Of a stretch of 64,000 nucleotides of DNA, positions 16,900 through 24,829 are shown piece after piece. The notes under the pieces were generated by a model that was not told where the DNA came from, did not search any database, and saw only the letters and a list, made by a program, of their open reading frames with translations. Every line of letters starts with the position of its first letter. Positions within the stretch are counted from its first letter, which is position 1. The DNA lies in contig JBEHWI010000007.1 of NCBI GenBank assembly GCA_040217815.1, positions 38,064 to 102,063 on the forward strand, given 5' to 3'. This DNA comes from UBA5314 sp040217815. Lineage in GTDB: Bacteria; Bacillota; Syntrophomonadia; Syntrophomonadales; Syntrophomonadaceae. The position numbers were made by a program, and so were the translations under genes.

Positions 16900-17949
16900 T
16901 TATTCATTAATTCCTGTTATTCTGTCTTTTTCCCAGTATTTATGAATGTGATAGGGAATAAAACTGCCCCGGTCGGTAAATATCTCCTGCACCAGTTGGG
17001 GCGAAGTCAGATCAAAAGCCGGGTAAAACCCCTGCACCTTGTCTCCGGTAATGCGGTTGCCCGCAAAATTCAGGACTTCTTCGGGATCCCGGATTTCGAT
17101 GGGAATGTCTTTGGCTGTGGCGCAGTGCTGATCCGGGCCCCCGTAACCAAGGATATAAAATGGCACCTGATGGTAGCGGGCAATCAAAGCCAGTTGTAGG
17201 GTACCCACCTTGTTGGCTACCGTTCCGTCCATGGCTATACGGTCGGCAGCCGTAAAAACTTTGTCTACCATTTCTTCGCTCATGCAATAGGCAGCCATGT
17301 TGTCGGTGATGAGAGTAACTGGAATATCGAGCTCGGATACCGCCCAGGCGGTGAGGCGGGCTCCCTGTAGATAGGGCCTGGTCTCGGAAGCAATTACCGA
17401 TATTTCCTTTCCATGTTCCCTGGCGATGGCCAGCATGTAAAGCAAACCGGCCCCTGGAAAACAGTGGGTCAAAATTGTATCGCCATCCTCCAGAACTTGT
17501 GCAGCCGCCCTTCCAGTAGCTTCCGAGCGGAATTGCTGTCTTAGTATCGCTGCTTCAACATGCTCCAAAAGCTGCCCGGGCCAGCCGCCTTGTTTCCAGT
17601 TCAGCTTGTCGAGCATTTTATTGAGCAAAGCAGCCAGATGATGGCCGGTGGGACGGGTGCGAATTAAGCGCGCAGCCGCGTCATACAGTCTGACCATAAA
17701 TTTTTCCTGATCCCCGCCCGCTTCTTGCTCAAACTGGCATGCGGCCAGGTATAATCCGTATGCCGCAGTGATGGCTATATCACCCGCGCCCTGAACTACC
17801 ATATTCTCAATAGCCCCGGCTACCTGTTCATAATCGGAAGCGACCATCTCCACCTGTTTGACAGGAAGAAAACGGCGGTCAATCATTACCAGGGAATTAT
17901 TGCGCAAAAAAACCGAATTGTTAATATGCATCAACAGGGTCTGGTTCAC
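16900..17949 (-). CDS. MtnA/eIF-2B alpha-like sugar-phosphate isomerase family protein
   Basis: 349 residues matching the S-methyl-5-thioribose-1-phosphate isomerase family along its whole length: LPVKQVEM, GAGDIAITAAYG (GAPAIGVAAAYG in typical MtnA), ILTHCFPGAG with the catalytic cysteine, ASETRPYLQGARLTAW, ITDNMAAYCM, the catalytic aspartate in AADRIA, and FYPAFDLTSPQLV. Differences at GAGDIA and CFPG set it apart from standard MtnA. No other methionine-salvage gene is near, so it may act on another 5-deoxy-pentose phosphate or be a related regulator. It is the first gene of the three-gene transcript with 16668 and the M24 peptidase. Confidence 0.75.
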   Translation of the reverse strand: MNQTLLMHINNSVFLRNNSLVMIDRRFLPVKQVEMVASDYEQVAGAIENMVVQGAGDIAITAAYGLYLAACQFEQEAGGDQEKFMVRLYDAAARLIRTRPTGHHLAALLNKMLDKLNWKQGGWPGQLLEHVEAAILRQQFRSEATGRAAAQVLEDGDTILTHCFPGAGLLYMLAIAREHGKEISVIASETRPYLQGARLTAWAVSELDIPVTLITDNMAAYCMSEEMVDKVFTAADRIAMDGTVANKVGTLQLALIARYHQVPFYILGYGGPDQHCATAKDIPIEIRDPEEVLNFAGNRITGDKVQGFYPAFDLTSPQLVQEIFTDRGSFIPYHIHKYWEKDRITGINE

Positions 17950-18032
17950 AAAATCTCCCCCCGGCAGTTTTATAGGTTAAAGGGTACCACACATTAGTCT
18001 AAAATGGCACGGTTTGACTTTGGCCGGATTAT

Positions 18033-18572
18033 TTATTGCTTTGAGGCCATGTTCTTGCCAAAGGGCTGAGTGAATCCTTCATCGGCCCCCTGGTAGATCA
18101 TTTCTACTGCCATCCCCGCAGTGTCAACAACGATGCTCATACACTTGCGAAAGCGGTCTTTGTCAAACCAGTTGGAATAATCCTTATTCAAAACTTCACA
18201 CTGGGTAGAGCCAAATTTTTCTTCGAATTTGTGAGGCAACTGGTTAAAGTAACGGTACAAACCGGGATTCCCGTAAAGCTTATCAACGATCTCGTCGAAG
18301 CTCCCCTGAGCCGGGTCGCGTCGGCCGTGCACAGCGCCAACCGCCATGGCCGCAGCCGCCAGGGAACCGCAAACCCCACCGCTCAAACCTATTCCACCCC
18401 CGAAGCCGGTAGCCAGGGCTACAGTTTCTTTGGGGAAGTCGACCAGACCGGCATCGCATAGAGCCGTATATACTGACTCCGCACAGTTAAGCCCTTTGCG
18501 GAAGTTTTCCTTGGCATATCCCCGCACCTTTTCTACCATTTCTTCCTGGGGAATGTTTTTGATATCAACCAT
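18033..18572 (-). CDS. C_GCAxxG_C_C family redox protein
   Basis: 179 residues. The family signature is GLNCAESV followed by GFGGGIGLSGGVCGSLAAAAMAVG, with further cysteines near CEVLNKDY and RKCMSI. These proteins are common in strict anaerobes and are thought to be redox-active disulfide or metal proteins; their reactions are unknown. The gene follows the second B12-binding gene by 29 bases on the same strand and is likely the last gene of the acyl-CoA mutase operon, hinting at a redox role there. Confidence 0.82.
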   Translation of the reverse strand: MVDIKNIPQEEMVEKVRGYAKENFRKGLNCAESVYTALCDAGLVDFPKETVALATGFGGGIGLSGGVCGSLAAAAMAVGAVHGRRDPAQGSFDEIVDKLYGNPGLYRYFNQLPHKFEEKFGSTQCEVLNKDYSNWFDKDRFRKCMSIVVDTAGMAVEMIYQGADEGFTQPFGKNMASKQ

Positions 18573-18601
18573 GGTATTTCTCCTTCCCTTACGGCTCCTG
18601 G

Positions 18602-19006
18602 CTAAGCAAGCCAGGGTCTGGTTTTAATCCAATCTATTGCCTCTTCTACGGATTGGTTGGGGCCGAATACTTCAGCTACACAGCCCTGTTCCTTGAGCAC
18701 CTGGACATCCCGGGGTGGTATGACCCCTCCCCCGATAAGGCATATAGCAGCGGCACCCTTTTCATTTAATTTATACCGCAATTCCGGGAACAGGCTCATC
18801 TGCATGCCAGTATGCACGCTTAAGCCCACTATATCTGGTCTTTCCTGGAGGGCAGCCTCCACTATCTCATCGACACTCCGGTAGAGGCCGGTGTAGAATA
18901 CCTCCATGCCGCCGATTTCGCGCAGCTTGCGCGCCACCAGCTTTATTCCCTTGTCGTGCGGATCCAGGCCGGCCTTTGCCAATAGCACTTTAATCTTCCT
19001 GGACAA
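18602..19006 (-). CDS. Second cobalamin-binding subunit of an acyl-CoA mutase
   Basis: 134 residues starting at TTG (19006), chosen because AAAGGAGGG lies six bases upstream; the longer frame has no ribosome binding site. The B12-binding Rossmann domain has the base-off histidine motif in LDPHDKG (usual form LDGHDRG), VGLSVHTGM and IGGGVIPP. It is a diverged paralogue of the subunit at 20098. Both could bind adenosylcobalamin for the mutase; alternatively this copy serves a mutase encoded elsewhere. Confidence 0.85.
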   Translation of the reverse strand: MSRKIKVLLAKAGLDPHDKGIKLVARKLREIGGMEVFYTGLYRSVDEIVEAALQERPDIVGLSVHTGMQMSLFPELRYKLNEKGAAAICLIGGGVIPPRDVQVLKEQGCVAEVFGPNQSVEEAIDWIKTRPWLA

Positions 19007-19120
19007 TGGCCACCCTCCTTTATTTAGCCCCCGGGGCCGGGATATGCACCCAGTGCCGGAGAGCGCCAACCAAATGCCGACGCTCTCCAACCAGGTCAAT
19101 GCTGTTTACTCCTTTTTTGG

Positions 19121-20083
19121 CTAAATATCTTTCATGTACTTTAGGGCAACCGCTTCGGCCAGACTGTAGGGATCGGTCTCTTTGGTCTTCAGCTTCGCTA
19201 TCATACCTTCCATTTCCCCGTCCTGCATGAGTTTTTTGAGGACCGGGTCCAGGATGGCTGCCTTCAGAGCGTCGTTCAACTCGGTAACTACTTTGCGGTG
19301 CGCCCGGTCGGCCAGAATATTTTTGTCAACCAGGTGCTGATAGTGCGCTTCGATCTTTTCATTGAGCTCGGCAACGCTCCTGGCAAAGCTATGCGGCTCC
19401 ATGACGCTCTCGATCATCAGGACCGGCGGCTCCCACCCGTTGGTCCACTTGCCCATACCGATCATGTTCTTGGTTTCTTTATACAGCTTCTTGGCGCCGT
19501 CTCTATCCGCTTTATTGATGACGAAGATATCGGCTATTTCCATTAGACCCGCTTTAATGGCCTGGACGTCATCCCCCATACCGGGAACCAGAACCACTAT
19601 AACCGTGTGGGCGTGGTTGATGATATCAACCTCCTGCTGGCCTACCCCGACTGTCTCCACTATGATCACGTCTTTGCCCATTACATCCAGGACGTGAATG
19701 CCGTCCCCGACTGCCTTGGACAGTCCGCCCATAGCCCCACGGGTAGCCAGGCTGCGGATGAACACGCCAGGGTCTTCGGCGTGGCGCAGCATACGAATAC
19801 GGTCGCCCAGCAAGGCGCCGCCGGTGAAGGGACTGGTCGGGTCCACCGCCAGCACCCCAACTGTCTTGTTCTTTTTGCGGATCGCCATAAGGAGTTCGTC
19901 GGTTATGGTGCTTTTTCCGGCTCCAGGCGCTCCGGTCAGGCCCACCACGTGCGCCCTCCCTGTATGAGGGAAAATGTGCTTGATGGCCTTATGGGTATCG
20001 GGAATGTTGTCTTCAATGTTTCGGATCAAGCGGGAGGCCGCCCTCATGTCTCCCGCCATGGCTTTTTTCCCTAGTTCTTCCAT
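19121..20083 (-). CDS. meaB: MeaB-type GTPase chaperone of the acyl-CoA mutase
   Basis: 320 residues of the G3E family. Motifs are the P-loop GAPGAGKST, switch regions around DPTSPFTGGALLGDRIRM and VETVGVGQQEVDI, and the base-specificity block INKADRDGA. MeaB uses GTP hydrolysis to load adenosylcobalamin into the mutase and eject damaged cofactor. The ATG at 20083 is spaced correctly from AAAGGA; a GTG nine bases earlier is too close to it. It lies 14 bases from the B12-binding subunit gene. Confidence 0.93.
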   Translation of the reverse strand: MEELGKKAMAGDMRAASRLIRNIEDNIPDTHKAIKHIFPHTGRAHVVGLTGAPGAGKSTITDELLMAIRKKNKTVGVLAVDPTSPFTGGALLGDRIRMLRHAEDPGVFIRSLATRGAMGGLSKAVGDGIHVLDVMGKDVIIVETVGVGQQEVDIINHAHTVIVVLVPGMGDDVQAIKAGLMEIADIFVINKADRDGAKKLYKETKNMIGMGKWTNGWEPPVLMIESVMEPHSFARSVAELNEKIEAHYQHLVDKNILADRAHRKVVTELNDALKAAILDPVLKKLMQDGEMEGMIAKLKTKETDPYSLAEAVALKYMKDI

Positions 20084-20097
20084 ATTAATCACGTCCT

Positions 20098-20502
20098 TTA
20101 TTCCCTTGGTTGAATATTCTCACGAATCCAATCACATATAGAGTCCAGGGTTGCACCAGGAGTGAATATGGCTTTCAGGCCGGCGTCATACATGGCCTGC
20201 ATATCAAAATCGGGGATGATTCCCCCTCCTACAACGACAATGTCGTCAGCTTCCTGCTCTTTAAGCAGTTTGGTAACCGCCGGGAACAGATAGGTATGGG
20301 CGCCGGACAGGCAGCTCAATCCCACCATGTCCACGTCTTCCTGCAGGGCGGCCCCCACAATCTGTTCCGGAGTCTGGTGGCAGCCGGTATATATTACCTC
20401 AAAACCTGCATCGCGGAAAGCCCGGGCCAACACCTTGGCGCCCCGGTCATGCCCATCAAGACCTGGCTTTGCAAGTAAAATGCGAATTCTTCTTTCTGAC
20501 AT
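20098..20502 (-). CDS. Acyl-CoA mutase small (cobalamin-binding) subunit
   Basis: 134 residues, the length of free-standing B12 subunits such as IcmB. It has LDGHDRGAK with the cobalt-ligating histidine, VGLSCLSGAH and VVGGGIIPDFD. It pairs with the large subunit encoded 24 bases upstream. GGGGAGG precedes the ATG. By the residues of the large subunit the holoenzyme is more likely an isobutyryl-CoA mutase than a methylmalonyl-CoA mutase. Confidence 0.92.
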   Translation of the reverse strand: MSERRIRILLAKPGLDGHDRGAKVLARAFRDAGFEVIYTGCHQTPEQIVGAALQEDVDMVGLSCLSGAHTYLFPAVTKLLKEQEADDIVVVGGGIIPDFDMQAMYDAGLKAIFTPGATLDSICDWIRENIQPRE

Positions 20503-20526
20503 ATTGTTTACCTCCCCACAAAATTT

Positions 20527-22206
20527 TTAGTAGATGCCAGGGTCGCGATATTCGCCGTAGACTTCGCGGTAAACGTCGCAGATCTCCTGAACGGTGGCCA
20601 TAGCCTTGACCGCTTCAATGCAATAGGGCATGACATTTTCTCCCTTTTCACAGGCGGTCTTGATATCCTTCAGGCAATCCGCCACATGACGACTGTCGCG
20701 TTTCCTCTTTACTGCAGTCAGGCGTTCGATCTGTTCCTTTTCAGTTGTCTCATCAATCTCGAGGAAAGGTATTTCAACTTTGTCTTCAGTGCAGTACTTA
20801 TTTACGCCTATCATGATCTTTTCGCAGGAATCAATCTGCCTCTGGAAGGAATACGCTGCATCCGAGATCTCCATCTGCGGGAAGCCTCTCTCGATGGCTG
20901 CCACCATTCCGCCCATTTCGTCGATCTTGTGGATGTAATCCCAGGCTTTTTCTTCCATTTCGTTGGTCAGAGCTTCGATGAAATAGGAGCCGGCCAGAGG
21001 ATCGATGGTGTTTACAACGCCCGTCTCCTCAGCGATGATCTGCTGGGTGCGCAGGGCGATCTGTACAGCGTGTTCGGAAGGCAGGCACAAGACCTCATCC
21101 AATGAATTGGTGTGCAGCGACTGGGTGCCTCCCAGAACGGCTGCCAGGGCCTCGGTGGCGGTTCTGATGACGTTGTTGTAGGGCTGCTGCGCGGTCAGGG
21201 AGCAACCGGCCGTCTGGGTGTGGAAGCGCATCCACCAGGAGCGCTGATCCTGGGAATTGTAGCGCTCCCGCATGGCCTTGGCCCAGATGCGGCGCGCAGC
21301 CCGCAGTTTGGCTATTTCTTCAAAGAAATCGATATGGGAATTGAAGAAGAAGGATAGGCGGGGAGCAAACTGGTCAACATGCAGTCCTTTGCGTTTGATT
21401 ACGTCTTCCACGTATTCCATGCCGTCCCGCAGGGTGAAGGCCAGTTCCTGAACCGCGGTCGCTCCTGCCTCCCTAATATGGTAGCCGCTGATGCTGATGG
21501 TGTTCCATTTGGGCACGTACTTGGTGCCGAATTCCACCGTGTCGCTGATCAGTTTGACCGAGGGATCGGGCGGGCACATCAGGGTCTTCTGCGCTATGAA
21601 CTCTTTTAACATATCATTTTGAATTGTTCCTGCAATTTCATCCAGGCCAATTCCCGCCATCTGAGCCGAAGCGCAGTACATAGCCCACAAAATGGTGGCC
21701 GGCGGGTTGATGGTCATTGATGTGGAAATCTTCCCTAATGGTATGCCTTTGATCAGGGTCTGGAAATCTTCTATTGTGTCAATGGCCACCCCGCACTTGC
21801 CGCATTCGCCGCGGGCCTTGGGTGAATCGGTGTCATAACCCATAAGTGTGGGAAAGTCAAAAGCGGTTGAAAGTCCGGTCTGTCCGGATTGAAGCAGGTA
21901 ATGCCAGCGTGCGTTGGTTTCTGCCGCGCTGCCCATTCCGGAAAACATTCTGAAGGTCCAGTATTTCCCGCGATACCCGGTGGCCTGGTTGCCTCTCAAG
22001 AATGGATACTGCCCGGGATAGCCGATGTCTTTGGCAAAATCCATATCCTTGATGTCGTCCGGCCCATACAGCCGTTTGATCTCCAGATCGGAAACCGTTG
22101 TCCATTTGGGTTTCTGATCCGCATTCTTGGCCACAATCTTCTTTACTTCGTCTTCCCATTTGGATTTCATGGTTTTGGATTGCTCAAGAACTTCCGGTGT
22201 AAACAT
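20527..22206 (-). CDS. B12-dependent acyl-CoA mutase large subunit, isobutyryl-CoA mutase type
   Basis: 559 residues, a free-standing TIM-barrel subunit. Family blocks include YPFLRGNQATGYRG, GLSTAFDFPTLMGYDTDSP, GTIQNDMLKEFIAQK, ISISGYHIREAGAT and GGTQSLHTNSLDE. Substrate-specifying positions are informative. F88 (in YWTFRMFSG) aligns with Y89, and Q206 (in EFIAQKT) with R207, of Propionibacterium methylmalonyl-CoA mutase. Isobutyryl-CoA mutases have Phe and Gln there, since they need no arginine for a substrate carboxylate. It probably interconverts isobutyryl- and butyryl-CoA, useful for syntrophic or fermentative C4 acid metabolism. AAGGAGGGG lies before the ATG. Automatic annotation may call it methylmalonyl-CoA mutase. 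Confidence 0.88.
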   Translation of the reverse strand: MFTPEVLEQSKTMKSKWEDEVKKIVAKNADQKPKWTTVSDLEIKRLYGPDDIKDMDFAKDIGYPGQYPFLRGNQATGYRGKYWTFRMFSGMGSAAETNARWHYLLQSGQTGLSTAFDFPTLMGYDTDSPKARGECGKCGVAIDTIEDFQTLIKGIPLGKISTSMTINPPATILWAMYCASAQMAGIGLDEIAGTIQNDMLKEFIAQKTLMCPPDPSVKLISDTVEFGTKYVPKWNTISISGYHIREAGATAVQELAFTLRDGMEYVEDVIKRKGLHVDQFAPRLSFFFNSHIDFFEEIAKLRAARRIWAKAMRERYNSQDQRSWWMRFHTQTAGCSLTAQQPYNNVIRTATEALAAVLGGTQSLHTNSLDEVLCLPSEHAVQIALRTQQIIAEETGVVNTIDPLAGSYFIEALTNEMEEKAWDYIHKIDEMGGMVAAIERGFPQMEISDAAYSFQRQIDSCEKIMIGVNKYCTEDKVEIPFLEIDETTEKEQIERLTAVKRKRDSRHVADCLKDIKTACEKGENVMPYCIEAVKAMATVQEICDVYREVYGEYRDPGIY

Positions 22207-22294
22207 CCGTTAACCCCTCCTTATTCTATCTCTGTCTTTTTGGAAAACAATTTTGCCTGGTTTCGGTGATTTATCAAGTCTTATTTTAGCCTGC

Positions 22295-22846
22295 TCAATA
22301 CTCAATGCCTGCCCGGTTTTTGACTCCTGATGCGTAGTGGTGTTTTACTTCTTTAACCTCACTAACCGTGTCAGCTAAAGCCTTTAAGGATTCCGGTGCG
22401 TAGCGTCCGGTCATAAGCAAATCCAACTCGGGGGGTTTGTTCTTGACCATTTCCAGTATTTCATAATCCGGCACCAGGCCAAAGTCCATAACAACGTTGA
22501 TTTCATCTAATATAACCATGTCGTATTCGCCGCTCGCTATTATCTCTTTAGCCTTTTCAAAACCCTGCTGAGCCAGTTCCATATCTACTGAAGCTGGATC
22601 ATCCCGCATTACAAAACTATCCAGTCCGAACTGGTAAAGCGTTATGGTTGGCAGGTACTTCCTAACGGCCAAAACTTCTCCATAAGCTCTTCCTTTCATA
22701 AACTGGATAATGCACACTTTATATCCCTGTCCAGTAGCCCGCAAGGCCTGCCCGAAGGCAGAGGTGGTTTTACCTTTTCCATCACCTGTAATTACAATAA
22801 CCAGACCTCTGTTAGTTCCACTGTCACTGAACTTATCAATGGGCAA
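22295..22846 (-). CDS. cobO: Cob(I)alamin/corrinoid adenosyltransferase, CobA/CobO type
   Basis: 183 residues with the P-loop ITGDGKGKTT, IIQFMKG, and the DMVILDEINVVMDFGLV block characteristic of CobA/BtuR/CobO. It transfers the adenosyl group of ATP to reduced corrinoid, producing the cofactor that the downstream mutase needs. The start is TTG at 22846, directly behind the ideal ribosome binding site AAAGGAGGTGAT; the ATG at 22867 would place that site within the gene. It is first in the mutase operon, 88 bases ahead of the large subunit. I saw no cobalamin riboswitch upstream. Confidence 0.92.
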   Translation of the reverse strand: MPIDKFSDSGTNRGLVIVITGDGKGKTTSAFGQALRATGQGYKVCIIQFMKGRAYGEVLAVRKYLPTITLYQFGLDSFVMRDDPASVDMELAQQGFEKAKEIIASGEYDMVILDEINVVMDFGLVPDYEILEMVKNKPPELDLLMTGRYAPESLKALADTVSEVKEVKHHYASGVKNRAGIEY

Positions 22847-23437
22847 ACTTATCACCTCCTTTGCCATAGATGATATCTATTTAGGAATGGCTGCTAGATT
22901 AAAGTAACCTTGCAGTCCAACCAGGGTATGGGATGCCTTTTTTAAAAGCATTAATTTGCCAATTGCATGTTTAAACAAGAGAAGGTTCTGGCAACAGGTG
23001 GTATATAGAGACGAATACATTTAAGGTGAAATGGTGTTGGAAATATGCTTGGATTAAGTTGTAAATCCAGCTGCAGTTCGTAGGGGCGGGCTTTTTCTAA
23101 ACAACAAAAGCCCCTCTAAAAGGGGCTCATGGCTCTCAAGTACAGTATCTGTTATACAGTTGAAGTAATAAAAAATTTTAGATGCTTATTATAAATTATA
23201 CCGGGTTTAAACGTCCTGTCAATTATCATAAGGCCTTAATATCTAAACGCCGTCACTTAACTAAATCAATTAACACCAATTTGATGGATAAAACAACGTT
23301 TTACTGATAATACCAATTATTGCTGGGCAAGTCATTTTTATACTGAAATTAAAAAGGGACAGTTTTTAACCCGGTTGCTTTACAAGGTTATACCATCCCT
23401 TTAAAGAGCTTTCTTTTCAGGTTATCCAGATGAAAAA
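22847..23437. other. 591-base intergenic region, no gene seen
   Basis: The region lies between the end of the chemosensory operon and the start of the adenosyltransferase operon, both leftward. It contains the operon terminator near 23110 and the promoter region of cobO, in which I could not pick a convincing -35/-10 pair. No B12-box sequence or small reading frame with a ribosome binding site was found. Confidence 0.4.
23101..23127 (-). terminator. Terminator of the chemosensory operon
   Basis: AGCCCCT and AGGGGCT pair around a five-base loop; on the minus strand the hairpin is followed by TTTGTTGTTT. It lies about 310 bases beyond the last cheX stop codon, with no gene between. Confidence 0.65.
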
Positions 23438-23893
23438 CTAACCTTCCAGAGCGATGCTCATGGTTATAGACCCGGCCGCCGCCGTAAATTCAATGACCAG
23501 GGTTTCAACCAGGCTTACCAGCGCGACTATGTTCTGCCCGCTTATCAGAGTGGGCGGACTCATCGAAACAGAATCGGCATCAAGCCCGGCCACGCTGTTG
23601 CCCGTCACCATGTTGGCCAATTCGCAGAGCGCACTCTTAGGCATCATGTCCAATACGGCAACCTCCATGCCTCCCATCATGGTCGAAGCTATGTTGCGGG
23701 CCGTCTGTTCCGGCATTGAAAGTACTATATTGCCGTTCATTCCTCCGGTCATGCCCAGAAGGATGTTGACATCCTTGTCAATCTCCAGGCGCTCCTTTTT
23801 GGAAAGACCGGTTCTTTTTAGATCAGACAATCCCAGCATGCTGGTAACGTTCATCAGACCTGTGATGAAAGCATTTATAAATTTTATATCCAT
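23438..23893 (-). CDS. cheX: CheX-like CheY-phosphate phosphatase (second copy)
   Basis: 151 residues with the CheX fold pattern: N-terminal helix, the LGMTGGMNGNIVLSMP strand pair, and the catalytic helix SALCELANMVTGN, whose glutamate and asparagine (ELAN) act on phospho-CheY in CheX/CheC enzymes. It is the last gene of the 17-gene chemosensory operon and follows another CheX by one base. It would reset the CheY proteins encoded at 24387 and 42308. Confidence 0.85.
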   Translation of the reverse strand: MDIKFINAFITGLMNVTSMLGLSDLKRTGLSKKERLEIDKDVNILLGMTGGMNGNIVLSMPEQTARNIASTMMGGMEVAVLDMMPKSALCELANMVTGNSVAGLDADSVSMSPPTLISGQNIVALVSLVETLVIEFTAAAGSITMSIALEG

Positions 23894-23894
23894 G

Positions 23895-24371
23895 TTATTG
23901 TGCCCCCTCTACCGCGACATTAACCTTGACCGGGCCGACATCCGTGTTAACTAGCAGTGACGAAGAGTTAACCCGGGCATTGAACATGGTCATTCCCATC
24001 CCGGTAAAAACACTGGGCGGAGTCAGGCGAATCTGCAAACCGGGCTGGCTGTTATTAATCTCGGTAATGGCGTTGCCACCGATAATATTGCCCAGTTCCG
24101 CTCCTGACAGCAGAACTTCTTCGTCGCCCGCCGATGAATAGGGCTCGCCGGTCATGGCACTGGCCATCTTCATGGCTGTTTCTCCCGGCATATCCAGGAT
24201 CAAGCGCCCTTTCCACCCGCCGGTGAACCCTATCAGGACGGTGTAGCCCTGAGAGGTAAATTCATCGGTTTCCGGCTCCATACCACCGGTATTTACTTCA
24301 AAACCCAGCATGTCTTTCAGGTTTTTAATGGTTGCCTTTACAAAAGGAGCAAGTTGAGCGCTTAACTCCAT
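23895..24371 (-). CDS. cheX: CheX-like CheY-phosphate phosphatase (first copy)
   Basis: 158 residues. It shows VLIGFTGGWKGRLILDMP and the active helix SGAELGNIIGGN with the E-x2-N pair. It shares the fold but little close identity with the next gene, so the two may serve different CheY proteins or form a heterodimer. The ATG at 24371 has GAGGGG eight bases upstream; a GTG three codons earlier is possible. It sits 15 bases downstream of cheY. Confidence 0.85.
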   Translation of the reverse strand: MELSAQLAPFVKATIKNLKDMLGFEVNTGGMEPETDEFTSQGYTVLIGFTGGWKGRLILDMPGETAMKMASAMTGEPYSSAGDEEVLLSGAELGNIIGGNAITEINNSQPGLQIRLTPPSVFTGMGMTMFNARVNSSSLLVNTDVGPVKVNVAVEGAQ

Positions 24372-24386
24372 CTGTGTCACCCCTCT

Positions 24387-24770
24387 TTACACAATTCTTA
24401 AGATTTTTTCTATTATTTCATCCGGTTTGAACGGTTTGGAACAAATATCGTTGATCCCCCTCCGGCGGGCATCGTTGATGATGTCTTCATCACCCATGGC
24501 GCTCAGCATAATAATCGGCTGCCCCGGATTTACAGCCTTAATGGCCGATGCAGCATCCAGCCCATCCATAACCGGCATGGTTACATCCATAGTTATCACA
24601 TCTGGTTTTACACTTGCGTACATGTCGACCGCCTGTTTGCCATTCCCAGCCTCGGCGATTACCTGGAATCCCTCCGGTTCAAGAGCCTTTTTTATCATCT
24701 TGCGAGAAACCGGTGAGTCATCAACCGCCATAACGGTAATGGCAGTTCCGTCTGCTTTAATTCCTCTCAT
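24387..24770 (-). CDS. cheY: CheY-like response regulator
   Basis: 127-residue single receiver domain. The acidic pair is in VMAVDDSPVSRK, the phosphorylated aspartate in ITMDVTMPVMDG, and the lysine in CSKPFKPDE. No output domain is attached, so it acts by protein binding. GGAGG precedes the ATG. It sits between cheB and the CheX pair, and is one of two CheY proteins in the locus. Confidence 0.92.
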   Translation of the reverse strand: MRGIKADGTAITVMAVDDSPVSRKMIKKALEPEGFQVIAEAGNGKQAVDMYASVKPDVITMDVTMPVMDGLDAASAIKAVNPGQPIIMLSAMGDEDIINDARRRGINDICSKPFKPDEIIEKILRIV

Positions 24771-24829
24771 GCCTTTCCTCCCCTTCCTGAATTTGGTGTT
24801 TGTTTCAGGAATAATACTAGTTCTCTACT

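Noticed and set aside
18002..18022. TGGCACGGTTTGAC resembling a sigma-54 promoter
   Set aside because: The spacing to the TTGC-type -12 element is wrong, and it would drive the plus strand where no gene follows.
20527..22206. Plain methylmalonyl-CoA mutase assignment
   Set aside because: The overall family fits, but the two substrate-determining residues are those of isobutyryl-CoA mutase; no epimerase or decarboxylase gene accompanies it.
22847..23100. A possible cobalamin riboswitch before cobO
   Set aside because: No B12-box (GCCACTG-type) sequence was found on the appropriate strand.
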